From assembly GCF_003426815.1 (NCBI RefSeq), contig NZ_QKYK01000013.1, positions 62,001 through 126,000 on the forward strand: 64,000 nt of DNA, in the 5' to 3' direction. Every line of letters begins with the position of its first letter. Position 1 is the stretch's first letter. This document shows positions 44,094-51,698 of the stretch, piece by piece. Made by a program: the position numbers and the translations under genes. Source of the DNA: Desertimonas flava (GTDB taxonomy: Bacteria > Actinomycetota > Acidimicrobiia > Acidimicrobiales > Ilumatobacteraceae). Below the pieces are notes generated by a model that was not told the origin of the DNA, searched no databases, and worked only from the letters and a program-made list of their open reading frames with translations.

Positions 44094-44198
44094 ACGAAGT
44101 GACGTCCGTCACGTAAGTCAACCTTTGGGCAGGGCGGCGCGTCTTGATCGTGAAGCTGCTTCGGAACGGCGGAAGTCCGTGGCGCTTCTGGGCCCTTC

Positions 44199-44238
44199 GC
44201 CCCACTCGCCAGGCGCGCCCAGAGCCGGCGGGTGGGGC
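44199..44238. terminator. GC-rich hairpin between convergent genes
   Basis: GCCCCACTCGCC (44199-44210) pairs with GGCGGGTGGGGC (44227-44238) with one wobble around a 16-base loop. Flanking CCTT/AAGG could extend it past a bulge. It lies in the 172-base gap between the zinc-ribbon gene and the convergent acyl-CoA synthetase. No U-tract is seen. Confidence 0.45.
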
Positions 44239-44265
44239 AAGGCGGCGCGCCCCCTGCATCGAGGT

Positions 44266-45906
44266 TCAGCCGGCGGAGGAGGAGTCAGCGAGCGGGCTCA
44301 CGTCTCCGGAACGCCACTGTTCGACGAGGCGAAACTTCTGCACCTTGCCCGAACCGGTGAGCGGGAACGCGTCGACGGCGAACCACCGCACCGGCGTCTT
44401 GTGGGCCGCCAGGTGCGCCCGCACGTACTCGCGGAGCTCCGCCACGGTGGGGGACTCAGGGTCGGCACGGCGGATGAAGGCCGCCACCACCTCGCCCCAC
44501 TTGTCGTCCGGCAGACCCACGACGGCCACGTCGGCAACCGCAGGATGGCGGAACAGCACCTCCTCGATCTCACGCGGGTACACGTTCTCGCCGCCGCGGA
44601 TGATCATGTCCTTGAGCCGCCCGACGATGGTGCAAAAGCCCCGTTCGTCCATCGCGCAGAGGTCGCCCGTGTGCAGCCACCCGTCGGCGTCGATCGTCTC
44701 GGCGGTGGCGTCGGGGTTGTCGTTGTAGCCCAGCATGACGGAGTAGCCACGGGCGCACAGTTCGCCGGCTTTGCCGTGGGGCACGGTCGAGCCGTCGACG
44801 TCGACGATCTTGATCTCCAGGTGCGGCATCGGTCGACCGAGGGTGTTGGCCTTGTCCTCGACCGAGTCGTCGGGCTGGGTCATCGTGCACACCGGGGACA
44901 GCTCGGTCTGGCCGAACACGATCGTGAACGGCGCGCCGATGTCGCGCTCGAGCCGTTCGACCAGTGCTGCCGGCACCGTCGATCCACCGGACGTCACCAC
45001 CTTCACGCTCGACACGTCGCGCTCGCCGTACGACGGGTGCTCGAGCAGGGCGACGAGCATCGTCGGAACCCCGCTGATGGTGTTGCAGCGGTACTGCTCG
45101 ATCGCATCGAGCATGTGGCCGGGCTCGAACTCCTCGACGAGCGCCAGGGTGCCCGCCGTGGACACGGCACCGAGCACGGCGAGCACCGACCCGCCGGTGT
45201 GGAACAGGGGCATCACCCCGAGCAGCGTGTCGCCGGGCCGGGCGCCGTTGCGGTCGGCCGTGTGGAAGCCGTTGGTGACCAGACCACGGTGATGGAGCAT
45301 CGCCCCCTTCGGGAAGCCGGTGGTGCCCGAGGTGTACTGGATCATCGCCAGGTCGCCACTCCCGACCGGAGGCAACGGCGTGTCGAGGGAACGGCCCGTG
45401 GCGATCGACGCGCCGAACTCGTCGACGGGCACGATCTCGCGAAGGTCCGGGCACTCGGCCTGGATGCTTCGCGCCGCCTCGGCGAGATCGCGCCCCCGGT
45501 ACGCCGTGGACGCGATCACCGCCGCGGCGCCCGACTGGCGCAGGATGTACGCCGCCTCCTGCGGACCGAGGTTGGGGTTGACGGTGACGATCGGCAGCCC
45601 GGCGAGCGCCAGCGCGAACTCCGCGACGACCCACTCGGCCAGGTTCTGGGCCCAGATGGCCACTCGTTCACCGGGTCGGAAGCGCTGCAGGAGCGCACGA
45701 GCCGCCGCCTCGCTGTCGGCGAGCAGGCGGGCGTAGGTCCAGCGCCGTTCGTCGCGCGTGCCGAACAGCGCGAGCTGGTCGGGAGCCGACGCCGTGATGC
45801 GGCGGAGCAGGTCGCCGATCGACTCGTCGAGGATCGCCGGCTCCGCCGGTCCGCGCGCGTAGGAGATCGACGGGTCGACGAACGGTGCGGTCGGCATGCT
45901 GCTCAT
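44266..45906 (-). CDS. Acyl-CoA synthetase (AMP-binding enzyme)
   Basis: A 546-residue adenylate-forming ligase. Motifs: MIQYTSGTTGFPKGAML, VFGQTELSPVCTMTQP, GWLHTGDLCAMDERGF, GRLKDMIIRGGENVYPREIEE, and the lysine in FPLTGSGKVQKF. It resembles medium/long-chain fatty-acid ligases. It follows the enoyl-CoA hydratase gene with an ATGA overlap, so both act on the same acyl chain. It is not closely similar to the ligase at 31.7-33.2 kb beyond the shared core. Confidence 0.88.
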   Translation of the reverse strand: MSSMPTAPFVDPSISYARGPAEPAILDESIGDLLRRITASAPDQLALFGTRDERRWTYARLLADSEAAARALLQRFRPGERVAIWAQNLAEWVVAEFALALAGLPIVTVNPNLGPQEAAYILRQSGAAAVIASTAYRGRDLAEAARSIQAECPDLREIVPVDEFGASIATGRSLDTPLPPVGSGDLAMIQYTSGTTGFPKGAMLHHRGLVTNGFHTADRNGARPGDTLLGVMPLFHTGGSVLAVLGAVSTAGTLALVEEFEPGHMLDAIEQYRCNTISGVPTMLVALLEHPSYGERDVSSVKVVTSGGSTVPAALVERLERDIGAPFTIVFGQTELSPVCTMTQPDDSVEDKANTLGRPMPHLEIKIVDVDGSTVPHGKAGELCARGYSVMLGYNDNPDATAETIDADGWLHTGDLCAMDERGFCTIVGRLKDMIIRGGENVYPREIEEVLFRHPAVADVAVVGLPDDKWGEVVAAFIRRADPESPTVAELREYVRAHLAAHKTPVRWFAVDAFPLTGSGKVQKFRLVEQWRSGDVSPLADSSSAG

Positions 45907-46760
45907 GGCTGCGGCCGTTCACCGTAATCCCCGAACGGGCGGTCTCGTTCCCGCACTGCCTCGCGGAACCCGACCTCCATCGAGCGGGCCACGAAGTCGT
46001 CGCCCTCCTGGCTGTGCCGGGCCACCCCGTCGAAGATCGTGCCGAGCAACCGCGACGCCGGTGGGTCGAACTGGTGGTTGGCGACCGCGTTGAGCGCCAG
46101 GGTGATCATCTCCAGCTGGTTCCCGGGAACCTGGGCGATGCGCTGGGCGAGGGAGGATGCCCGCTCGGCCAAATCGTCGTCGGGCACGACCTCGAGGACC
46201 ACGCCCATCTCCAGCGCCTCGGCGGCGGTGAACTCGTCGCCAGTGAGCATGTAGCGGCGAGCCCGCTGGATGCCCATCCGGGCGACCCAGGTCCACGGTG
46301 CTTCGGGCACGCCCCACACCCGCGACGGGGGATAGCCGAAGCGCGCCGACTCGGCAGCGACGATGAGGTGGGCGTTGAACACGATGTTCGTGCCGCCGGC
46401 GATGCACCAGCCCTGTACGGCGGCGATGGTCGGCTTCGTCGACTCGTGGAGCTTGGCCCACGTCGCGGCGAACGGGCCGATCACATGGAGGTCGGCCGCC
46501 GTGTCCCAGGTCCGCTCGGCGCGGGCTCCGTCGGCTGCCTGTTGCGCCGTCGACCAGTCGAGCCCGTAACCGGCGCAGAAGGCCGGACCCTCGGCATCGA
46601 GCAGGATGACGCGGACGCTCCGATCGCGCTGGGCCTGGTCGAGCGCGGCCCCCAGCTCGTCGCGCAGCTGCGGGGTGATCGTGTTGTAGGCGTCCGGACG
46701 GCAGAACGTCAACCGACGTACCGCCCCCTCGTCGGACACGCGAACCGCGTGGCTGTCCAT
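45903..46760 (-). CDS. Enoyl-CoA hydratase/isomerase family protein
   Basis: A crotonase-fold protein of about 285 residues. It has the oxyanion-hole segments GPAFCAGYGLDWS and AAVQGWCIAGGTNIVFN, and the FGYPPSRVWGVPEAP block where catalytic glutamates usually lie. The acid/base positions are not fully canonical, so hydratase versus isomerase or hydrolase is open. ATG 46760 (MDSHAVRV) gives the normal family start. An in-frame ATG at 46805 (MSKYDP) would add 15 residues. It heads a two-gene transcript with the acyl-CoA synthetase and is divergent from the DUF222/HNH gene. Confidence 0.8.
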   Translation of the reverse strand: MDSHAVRVSDEGAVRRLTFCRPDAYNTITPQLRDELGAALDQAQRDRSVRVILLDAEGPAFCAGYGLDWSTAQQAADGARAERTWDTAADLHVIGPFAATWAKLHESTKPTIAAVQGWCIAGGTNIVFNAHLIVAAESARFGYPPSRVWGVPEAPWTWVARMGIQRARRYMLTGDEFTAAEALEMGVVLEVVPDDDLAERASSLAQRIAQVPGNQLEMITLALNAVANHQFDPPASRLLGTIFDGVARHSQEGDDFVARSMEVGFREAVRERDRPFGDYGERPQP

Positions 46761-46874
46761 CGCCGCAGCGTACGCGCGGCGGATCGCGGGATCGTATTTC
46801 GACATACGCAATCGTCGATTTGCTCCACCAAAGTAAATTTATCCATCGTGGTGGAACTCTCTTGATTCATCGTA

Positions 46875-46894
46875 CGTATGTCTGTTAGCATACG
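46875..46894. promoter_or_regulatory. CGTATG-N8-CATACG dyad containing a -10 box
   Basis: CGTATG (46875-46880) and CATACG (46889-46894) form a perfect dyad, with TAGCAT (46886-46891) inside it as a likely -10 box. ATG 46898 follows that box by six bases. Another CATACG sits at 46803-46808 and CGTACG at 46871-46876. The surrounding 90 bases are clearly AT-richer than the rest. A repressor bound here would block RNA polymerase. The regulator is unknown. Confidence 0.5.
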
Positions 46895-46897
46895 ACT

Positions 46898-48160
46898 ATG
46901 GTTGTCGACGTCGAAGAGCTCCTCCGGCTGTCCGACTTACTCGATCGCTTCTCCGACGTGGATCCGACGGAGTTGTCGCCGGGGGCGGTGCACCGGACCC
47001 TGATCGGGCTGCACGATGTGGCGGCGAGACTGCAGGCCATCACCCTCCGGTACGCCGCCGTCTGGGAAGGTTCCGGCGTCTGGTCAGACGACGGGTCGCG
47101 AAGCCCGGCTCACCGACTCGCACGGGAGACCAATTCAGCTCCGGCGTCGTGCCGTCGGATCACCCGGTTGGCGCGGCAGCTGGAGTCCATGCCGGCCGTC
47201 GCCGAGTCGCTCTCGTCGGGGCGCATCAACATGGACCACATCGCGCTGCTTGTCGGTGCCAATACGACCAAGCGTCGAGCGCTGTTCCAGCGTGACGAAT
47301 TGCAGCTGCTCTCGTTCTGCGAGGAACTCACACTGCACGAAGCGAACGTGGCGGTCGAGTACTGGAAGTGTCGAGCGGATGCCGCCGTAGATCCTGACGG
47401 GGAGGAACCGGCGCTCGAAGATCGGACGGCGACGTGGGGACCGGGCGTCGGAGACGAGGTGACCCTCACGGCGACGTTCGATCCGGTCGGCGGAGCAGTC
47501 TTCACCGAGGCCGTGGAACGGATCGAGCACGAGCTGTCGGTCGCCGACCGCAACGATCCGGACTCCACGCGCAGCCATGGCCAACGGCGCCTCGACGCTC
47601 TCGTCGAGCTGGCTCGCCGGGCGATGGCGATGCCGGACGGCGCGTCGAAGCCTCGTGTGCTGGTGACCGTCGCCGTGGGCGACGAGTCCTTCCGGAGGCT
47701 TTGCGAGCTGTCGAACGGGCAGATCGTCGCGCCGGGAATGCTCGTGCCGTACGCCACGGAGATCGACGTCAACACGATCATCTTCGACGGCCCGTTCCAC
47801 GCCATCGGAGCATCGCCGCAGCGGACATTCACCGGTGCTCTCCGACGCGCGATCGAGATCCGCGACCGTTCCTGCCAGCATCCCTTCGGTGATCACGACC
47901 CGATCAACCGTTGCGACGTCGACCACATCATTCCCAAGGCCGAAGGCGGGATCACCTGCCAATGCAACGGCGAACTCCTGGCCCGTCGACGCAACCGCAA
48001 TGTGCGACTCCGCAACATCACCGCCGCCGACCTGACCGTGGATCACGACGATCCGGTCATCGCAGCCACACGCCGACGAATCGACGATCTCGTCCGGTCC
48101 CGCGAGGCACGTGAGCGACGATGCCGGATCGCCGTCGATGCGGCTCACGTGCCGCGCTGA
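46898..48160 (+). CDS. DUF222/13E12-type protein with degenerate HNH domain
   Basis: A 420-residue member of the DUF222-HNH family that is abundant in actinobacteria. The N-terminal DUF222 region spans about residues 25-270 (LHDVAARLQAITLRYAAVW, INMDHIALLVGANTTKRRAL). The C-terminal HNH region has RDRSCQHPFGDHDPINRC and CDVDHIIPKAEGGITCQCN. Then NGELLARRRNRNVR stands where active relatives have a LC-x-x-H-N type end, so the last cysteine and histidine are replaced. Nuclease activity is therefore doubtful. GC content is lower than in the neighbours, hinting at later acquisition. Confidence 0.75.
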   Translation: MVVDVEELLRLSDLLDRFSDVDPTELSPGAVHRTLIGLHDVAARLQAITLRYAAVWEGSGVWSDDGSRSPAHRLARETNSAPASCRRITRLARQLESMPAVAESLSSGRINMDHIALLVGANTTKRRALFQRDELQLLSFCEELTLHEANVAVEYWKCRADAAVDPDGEEPALEDRTATWGPGVGDEVTLTATFDPVGGAVFTEAVERIEHELSVADRNDPDSTRSHGQRRLDALVELARRAMAMPDGASKPRVLVTVAVGDESFRRLCELSNGQIVAPGMLVPYATEIDVNTIIFDGPFHAIGASPQRTFTGALRRAIEIRDRSCQHPFGDHDPINRCDVDHIIPKAEGGITCQCNGELLARRRNRNVRLRNITAADLTVDHDDPVIAATRRRIDDLVRSREARERRCRIAVDAAHVPR

Positions 48161-48635
48161 TCTTCGTCCCAACCCGTCGCGCCGTCAGTGCCACTACAGC
48201 GACGCATCGGCCGCGAGTCCGTAGATGCTAGAAATCGGCAACCAGGGCAGGGGGTCGCTCGTCTAAGTTGATCGGCCCCGACGCTCCGGCTCGGGGCCGC
48301 GACAACCCAGTCTCTGACGGGGCGGTCGGGCGGACGACGAGGTTGGACGTCGCCGGCTCACGCCGCGCCGCCAGGGAGTCCCAGAAGAAGCACTCCCGTG
48401 AACACCCTCGATCGACCCACCCAACCGAGAAACGCCACGTCACGTCGTTGCGCGTGCGCATGGCCGTCCGAGCGCACCGTGCTCGACGTGATCACCGACG
48501 GCGCGATCGTGCCGTCCATCCTGCGTCTTCGTCTCGGCATCGGTTGCGACGGGTGTGCTCACCGGATCGACGGGATGTACCGGCGCAGCCGGCGCGGCCA
48601 CCGGCACTGACGGACGCGCCTGCCCGACTCGGCGG
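48161..48635. other. 475-base gene-free stretch with one strong hairpin
   Basis: No reading frame here has convincing codon use or a ribosome site. Its clearest feature is CGGCCCCGA (48273-48281) pairing with TCGGGGCCG (48291-48299) around a nine-base loop. GC-rich sequence follows without a U-tract. It lies 113 bases after the DUF222/HNH stop, so it might end that transcript. A structured RNA is also possible, but I could not match it to a known riboswitch class. Confidence 0.45.
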
Positions 48636-48956
48636 TCAGCCGATCGCCGAGATCAGCATCGCCGCGGCGAGGGCGGACACCCCGATCCCGATGCCGGCCA
48701 GCAGGGTGGCCTTGACCCGCTTCCTGGCCTTCGCGGTCTGCCAATGACTCGACGAGCCGAACTGGCGGGCTGAGGCCACCTGGCCCATCGGAGTGAGGAC
48801 GCTCGAGCCGGCGAACGAGCCGGCCCCGACGTCCTGGTCGACCAGTAGCTCCTCGACGCGGGAGTCGCCGCGCCCCGTGATCAGCTCGGCGGGGCCCGTC
48901 GCCTCGAGGGGGTCCAACGGATCGGACGACCGTGATGACGGCACCGGATCGCTCAT
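48636..48956 (-). CDS. Small tail-anchored hypothetical protein
   Basis: A 106-residue protein with an acidic, polar N-terminal part and one C-terminal membrane helix (ATLLAGIGIGVSALAAAMLI). A basic cluster, AKARKRVK, directly precedes the helix, as expected for a protein whose N terminus faces the cytoplasm. I do not recognise it. ATG 48956 is supported by TACCAT six bases upstream. Confidence 0.55.
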   Translation of the reverse strand: MSDPVPSSRSSDPLDPLEATGPAELITGRGDSRVEELLVDQDVGAGSFAGSSVLTPMGQVASARQFGSSSHWQTAKARKRVKATLLAGIGIGVSALAAAMLISAIG

Positions 48957-48962
48957 TTCGCG

Positions 48963-48968
48963 ATGGTA
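48963..48968 (-). promoter_or_regulatory. TACCAT -10 box, leaderless start of small membrane protein
   Basis: TACCAT on the minus strand, six bases before ATG 48956. Confidence 0.4.
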
Positions 48969-49122
48969 CGCCGTTCCAAGACACCAGGCGCGCCGAGCAG
49001 GCGTGGCCCGAGCGGTTGGACTCGTCCGATGAGTCTGTTCCTCGAGAGTCGTCTAGCAGTGACCGTCACGCTCCGCCGATGCGGAGCAGACGTCCCCCAC
49101 CACACGAGAGGACTGTTTCCCC

Positions 49123-49671
49123 ATGCGCAAAATCATCTCCTTCACCCACGCGACGCTCGATGGCTTCATCGACGACCCGCAGGACTGGTCGATGCCCTAC
49201 TCGAACGAGGAGTCGCAGAACTACCTCCTCGACATGCACCTCGAGGCCGATGCCCTCCTCCTGGGACGGGTCACGTACGAGGGCATGGCTCAGGCGTGGC
49301 CGAACATGGGCGGCAACCCGTTCAGCGATCACGTCAACTCGATCACCAAGTACGTGGTCGCGTCGAAGCCCGTCGACACGTCGAGCTGGAGCCCGACCGT
49401 CACCATCGCCGGCGCCGACCTGATCGACGAGGTCGGGCGGCTGAAGTCGGCTGACGGAGGCGACATCCTGGTCTGGGGTGCCGGGCAGCTCACCGACGGG
49501 CTCGCGGCGGCCGGTCTGCTCGACGAGTACCGCATCTGCACCTCCCCGGTCGTCAAGGGAGGCGGCGAGCCGCTGTTCCGTCCCGCCAGCGCGGGCACCC
49601 TCGAGCTGCTCGACAGCACCATCTTCTCCACCGGTGCCGTCGTCCACGCCTACCGCCCGACGTCGTCCTGA
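49123..49671 (+). CDS. Dihydrofolate reductase family protein (RibD C-terminal type)
   Basis: A 182-residue reductase-fold protein. The N terminus ISFTHATLDGFIDDPQDWS and EADALLLGRVTYEGMAQAWP match the YyaP/RibD_C group. GGDILVWGAGQLTDGLAAAGLLDEYRI is the nucleotide-binding and C-terminal part. Such proteins use NADPH, but the substrates of this branch are mostly unknown; riboflavin or folate synthesis should not be assumed. Upstream GAGAGGAC serves as ribosome site, so this gene is not leaderless. Confidence 0.8.
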   Translation: MRKIISFTHATLDGFIDDPQDWSMPYSNEESQNYLLDMHLEADALLLGRVTYEGMAQAWPNMGGNPFSDHVNSITKYVVASKPVDTSSWSPTVTIAGADLIDEVGRLKSADGGDILVWGAGQLTDGLAAAGLLDEYRICTSPVVKGGGEPLFRPASAGTLELLDSTIFSTGAVVHAYRPTSS

Positions 49672-49705
49672 TTGTCCCGCCACTCCGCCGAACGGGAGGC
49701 GGCCA

Positions 49706-49739
49706 AAACGCATGAAGCACCTGCCGGAGCAGGTGCTTC
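49706..49739 (-). terminator. Hairpin and T-run after tRNA-Pro
   Basis: GAAGCACCTG (49714-49723) and CAGGTGCTTC (49730-49739) form a perfect 10-bp stem with a six-base loop. On the minus strand, ATGCG and then TTTT follow, giving an intrinsic terminator five bases past the stem, just downstream of the tRNA. It may also stop the plus-strand reductase transcript. Confidence 0.7.
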
Positions 49740-49743
49740 TTCG

Positions 49744-49818
49744 TCGGGCTGGGGAGATTTGAACTCCCGGCCTCTTGACCCCCAGTCAAGCGCGCTAACC
49801 AAGCTGCGCCACAGCCCG
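49744..49818 (-). tRNA. tRNA-Pro (anticodon GGG)
   Basis: The minus strand folds as a full cloverleaf of 75 bases. The acceptor stem is CGGGCTG with CAGCCCG, then discriminator A. The D arm is GCGC/GCGC with loop AGCTTGGTTA. The anticodon arm is CTTGA/TCAAG with loop CTGGGGG (anticodon GGG reading CCC/CCU). The variable region is AGGCC, and the T arm is GGGAG/CTCCC with loop TTCAAAT. The 3' CCA is not encoded. A hairpin terminator follows. Confidence 0.95.
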
Positions 49819-49899
49819 TGGACGATGCCGAGGGGAGATGTTATCGGGACGATCGACATCGACGGCCGATCATCGCGAACGCGTTCGCGATTCGGGCCG

Positions 49900-49905
49900 T
49901 ACCGT
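49900..49905 (+). promoter_or_regulatory. TACCGT -10 box, leaderless nth start
   Basis: TACCGT and then seven bases to ATG 49913, with no ribosome site between. Confidence 0.45.
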
Positions 49906-49912
49906 GCATCGC

Positions 49913-50590
49913 ATGCGACGACGTGAGAAGGCGGACCGGATCGGCGAGGTGCTCGACGAGCTCTATCCCGACCCGCCCGTGCCGCTCGACCACCGGGATC
50001 CGTACACCCTGCTGGTCGCCGTCGCCCTGTCGGCCCAGACCACCGACAAGAAGGTCAACCAGGTCACGCCGGCGCTGTTCGACGCCGCCCCGACGCCGGA
50101 GAAGATGGTCGAGCTCGGCCCGGATGGCATCCTCGGGTACATCCGCGAGGTCGGCCTGGCGCCGACGAAGGCCAAGAACCTGTGGACCGCGGCCAACCAG
50201 ATCGTCGACGCCGGGGGAGAGGTGATCGGCGATTGGGAGTTCCTCGAGTCGCTCGCCGGGGTGGGCCACAAGACCGCAAGTGTCGTGATGGCCCAGGCGT
50301 TCGGCGTGCCGGCATTCCCGGTGGACACGCACATCCACCGCCTCGCCGCACGGTGGGGTTTGTCCGACGGCACCAAGGTGGAGAAGACGGAGCACGACCT
50401 CAAGGCCGTGTTCCCCAAGGAGACCTGGAACGCCCGCCACCTGCAGATCATCTTCTTCGGGCGCGAGTACTGCCCGGCCCTCCGGCACGACTTCGCGGCC
50501 TGTCCGATCTGCTCGTTCGCGGCCTCGAAGAAGGTCATCAACGGTTACGCCCGCACGCCGCGGCCCGGAGCGCGCAAGCTGAGCACCTGA
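49913..50590 (+). CDS. nth: Endonuclease III with altered Fe-S loop
   Basis: A 225-residue DNA glycosylase/AP lyase for oxidised pyrimidines. The helix-hairpin-helix LESLAGVGHKTASVV contains the catalytic lysine K120, and PVDTHIHRL the catalytic aspartate D138. The 4Fe-4S loop is unusual. The expected C-x6-C-x2-C-x5-C becomes C187, F194, C197, with C200 instead of a cysteine at 203. Cluster binding may be lost or use a shifted ligand. ATG 49913 follows TACCGT by seven bases; upstream in-frame codons would extend through the promoter. Confidence 0.9.
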   Translation: MRRREKADRIGEVLDELYPDPPVPLDHRDPYTLLVAVALSAQTTDKKVNQVTPALFDAAPTPEKMVELGPDGILGYIREVGLAPTKAKNLWTAANQIVDAGGEVIGDWEFLESLAGVGHKTASVVMAQAFGVPAFPVDTHIHRLAARWGLSDGTKVEKTEHDLKAVFPKETWNARHLQIIFFGREYCPALRHDFAACPICSFAASKKVINGYARTPRPGARKLST

Positions 50591-50685
50591 CGTTCGCCGG
50601 ACTGTCGCCGCGGGCGGGTGACGTGCATCACTCGGGCCTGCTTGCTAGGACGTAGGTGCCCGAGCAACAAAGGAGAGTCACCGCC

Positions 50686-51630
50686 ATGACCCGCTCACCC
50701 CGCCGCAACCGCCTCGTGATCGGCGCCTCGGTCGCCGCTGCCGCCTTCGGCACGCTTCTCGTCGCCCACTCCGCGTCCGCCAGCACGCCACCCTCCGACC
50801 CACCCTCGAGCGACGCCTCGCCCCCCACCGGCGGTGCCGACTACGACGCCCTCGTCGACACCATCGTGTCAACGAGCGCCGAGAGCGGCATCCCGATGAA
50901 CCGCGACTGCGTCGCCGGGATCGTCGAGCAGGTCCCTGCGGACGACGTGGCGGCGATCCTCGCCGAGGTCGAGGCGTCGGCCACGGTCGCCGACATGCCG
51001 ATGCCCGACATCTCGATGCCCGACCTGGGCGAGATCTCGATCCCCGAACTGCCCGATATCTCGATGCCCGACCTGGGCGACATCTCGATCCCCGAACTGC
51101 CCGACATCTCGATGCCCGACCTGGGCGAGATCTCGATCCCCGAACTGCCGGACATCTCGATGCCCGACCTGGGCGACATCTCGATCCCCGAACTGCCCGA
51201 CATCTCGATGCCCGACCTCGGTGACATCTCGATCCCGTCGGTCCCCGCCATCTCGATCCCGCCGATTGGGGACATGGGCCTGTCGCCCGAGACGCTGGCC
51301 TTGTCGCAGCAGCTCGTCACGTGCGTCGACGGCGACGCCGACCCGGCGCTCGTCGAGCAGGTCGTCGCCCTCGCCGAGTCGTCCACGCCCCCTGGCGTCC
51401 TCGACCTCGAGTGCGCCTCGAAGATGCTGTCGACCTTCCCTGACGAGGTGCTGCAACAGATCGTCGACACCGGGGCCGTCCAGGCCGATCCCACCGCCGT
51501 CGATCCGACGATCGCGGCCGAAGTCGCCAAGCTCCTCGCCTGCACCGACCTGAGCACGATCACGGGAACCGCCGATGCCCCCGCTCCGTCCGTCGCCGCA
51601 GACGCCGCGCCGGTGACCACCGTCGGCTGA
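50686..51630 (+). CDS. Secreted protein with central 16-residue tandem repeats
   Basis: A 314-residue exported protein that I do not recognise. A signal peptide (LVIGASVAAAAFGTLLVAHSASA) is followed by a Pro/Ser linker, a short helical module with one cysteine (C75), the repeat region at residues 108-187, and a C-terminal helical module with C213, C243 and C286. The repeat unit is DISMPDLGEISIPELP, built from two octads of the form [D/E]-I-S-[M/I]-P-x-L-x. There are five copies, the last degenerate, then AISIPPIG. AAAGGAGAG gives a strong ribosome site. The regular I-x-P spacing suggests an extended or beta-solenoid structure outside the cell. Confidence 0.8.
   Translation: MTRSPRRNRLVIGASVAAAAFGTLLVAHSASASTPPSDPPSSDASPPTGGADYDALVDTIVSTSAESGIPMNRDCVAGIVEQVPADDVAAILAEVEASATVADMPMPDISMPDLGEISIPELPDISMPDLGDISIPELPDISMPDLGEISIPELPDISMPDLGDISIPELPDISMPDLGDISIPSVPAISIPPIGDMGLSPETLALSQQLVTCVDGDADPALVEQVVALAESSTPPGVLDLECASKMLSTFPDEVLQQIVDTGAVQADPTAVDPTIAAEVAKLLACTDLSTITGTADAPAPSVAADAAPVTTVG
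51007..51246 (+). repeat. Five 48-bp tandem repeats inside the secreted protein gene
   Basis: Five in-frame 48-base units encode DISMPDLG(E/D)ISIPELP. The E/D position runs E, D, E, D, D, so a 96-base higher-order unit is visible in the first four copies. Near-identity at the DNA level points to recent expansion by slippage or recombination. Copy number may vary between strains. Confidence 0.9.
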
Positions 51631-51649
51631 GTCGTCCCGATCTCCTGGT

Positions 51650-51685
51650 CACGGGCCGGCCGATCGCCGGATCGGCCGGCCCGTG
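51650..51685. terminator. 16-bp stem hairpin between convergent genes
   Basis: Arms 51650-51665 (starting CACGGGCCGG) and 51670-51685 are perfect complements around loop GCCG. It lies 20 bases after the repeat-protein stop and 14 bases before the end of the opposing gene, a position fitting a bidirectional terminator. Confidence 0.7.
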
Positions 51686-51698
51686 GCGCGTCCGGCGT

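Noticed and set aside
44097-44116. GTGAC-GTCC-GTCAC mini-palindrome after the zinc-ribbon gene
   Set aside because: Five-base arms are too short to call; the longer hairpin at 44199-44238 is a better terminator candidate.
48241-48420. Considered as SAM or c-di-AMP riboswitch
   Set aside because: Only one GC hairpin and no conserved motif set of either class, and no suitable gene follows on the same strand.
48398-48610. 70-codon plus-strand ORF in the gene-free stretch
   Set aside because: No ribosome site or TANNNT box at the GTG, Arg/Cys-rich composition, no recognisable feature.
51007-51246. Considered as a CRISPR array
   Set aside because: Units are contiguous 48-base in-frame coding repeats without unique spacers, and no cas genes are present.
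50869-51456. Minus-strand repetitive ORF opposite the secreted repeat protein
   Set aside because: Its repeats are the complement of the plus-strand tandem repeats; the plus frame has a signal peptide and strong ribosome site.
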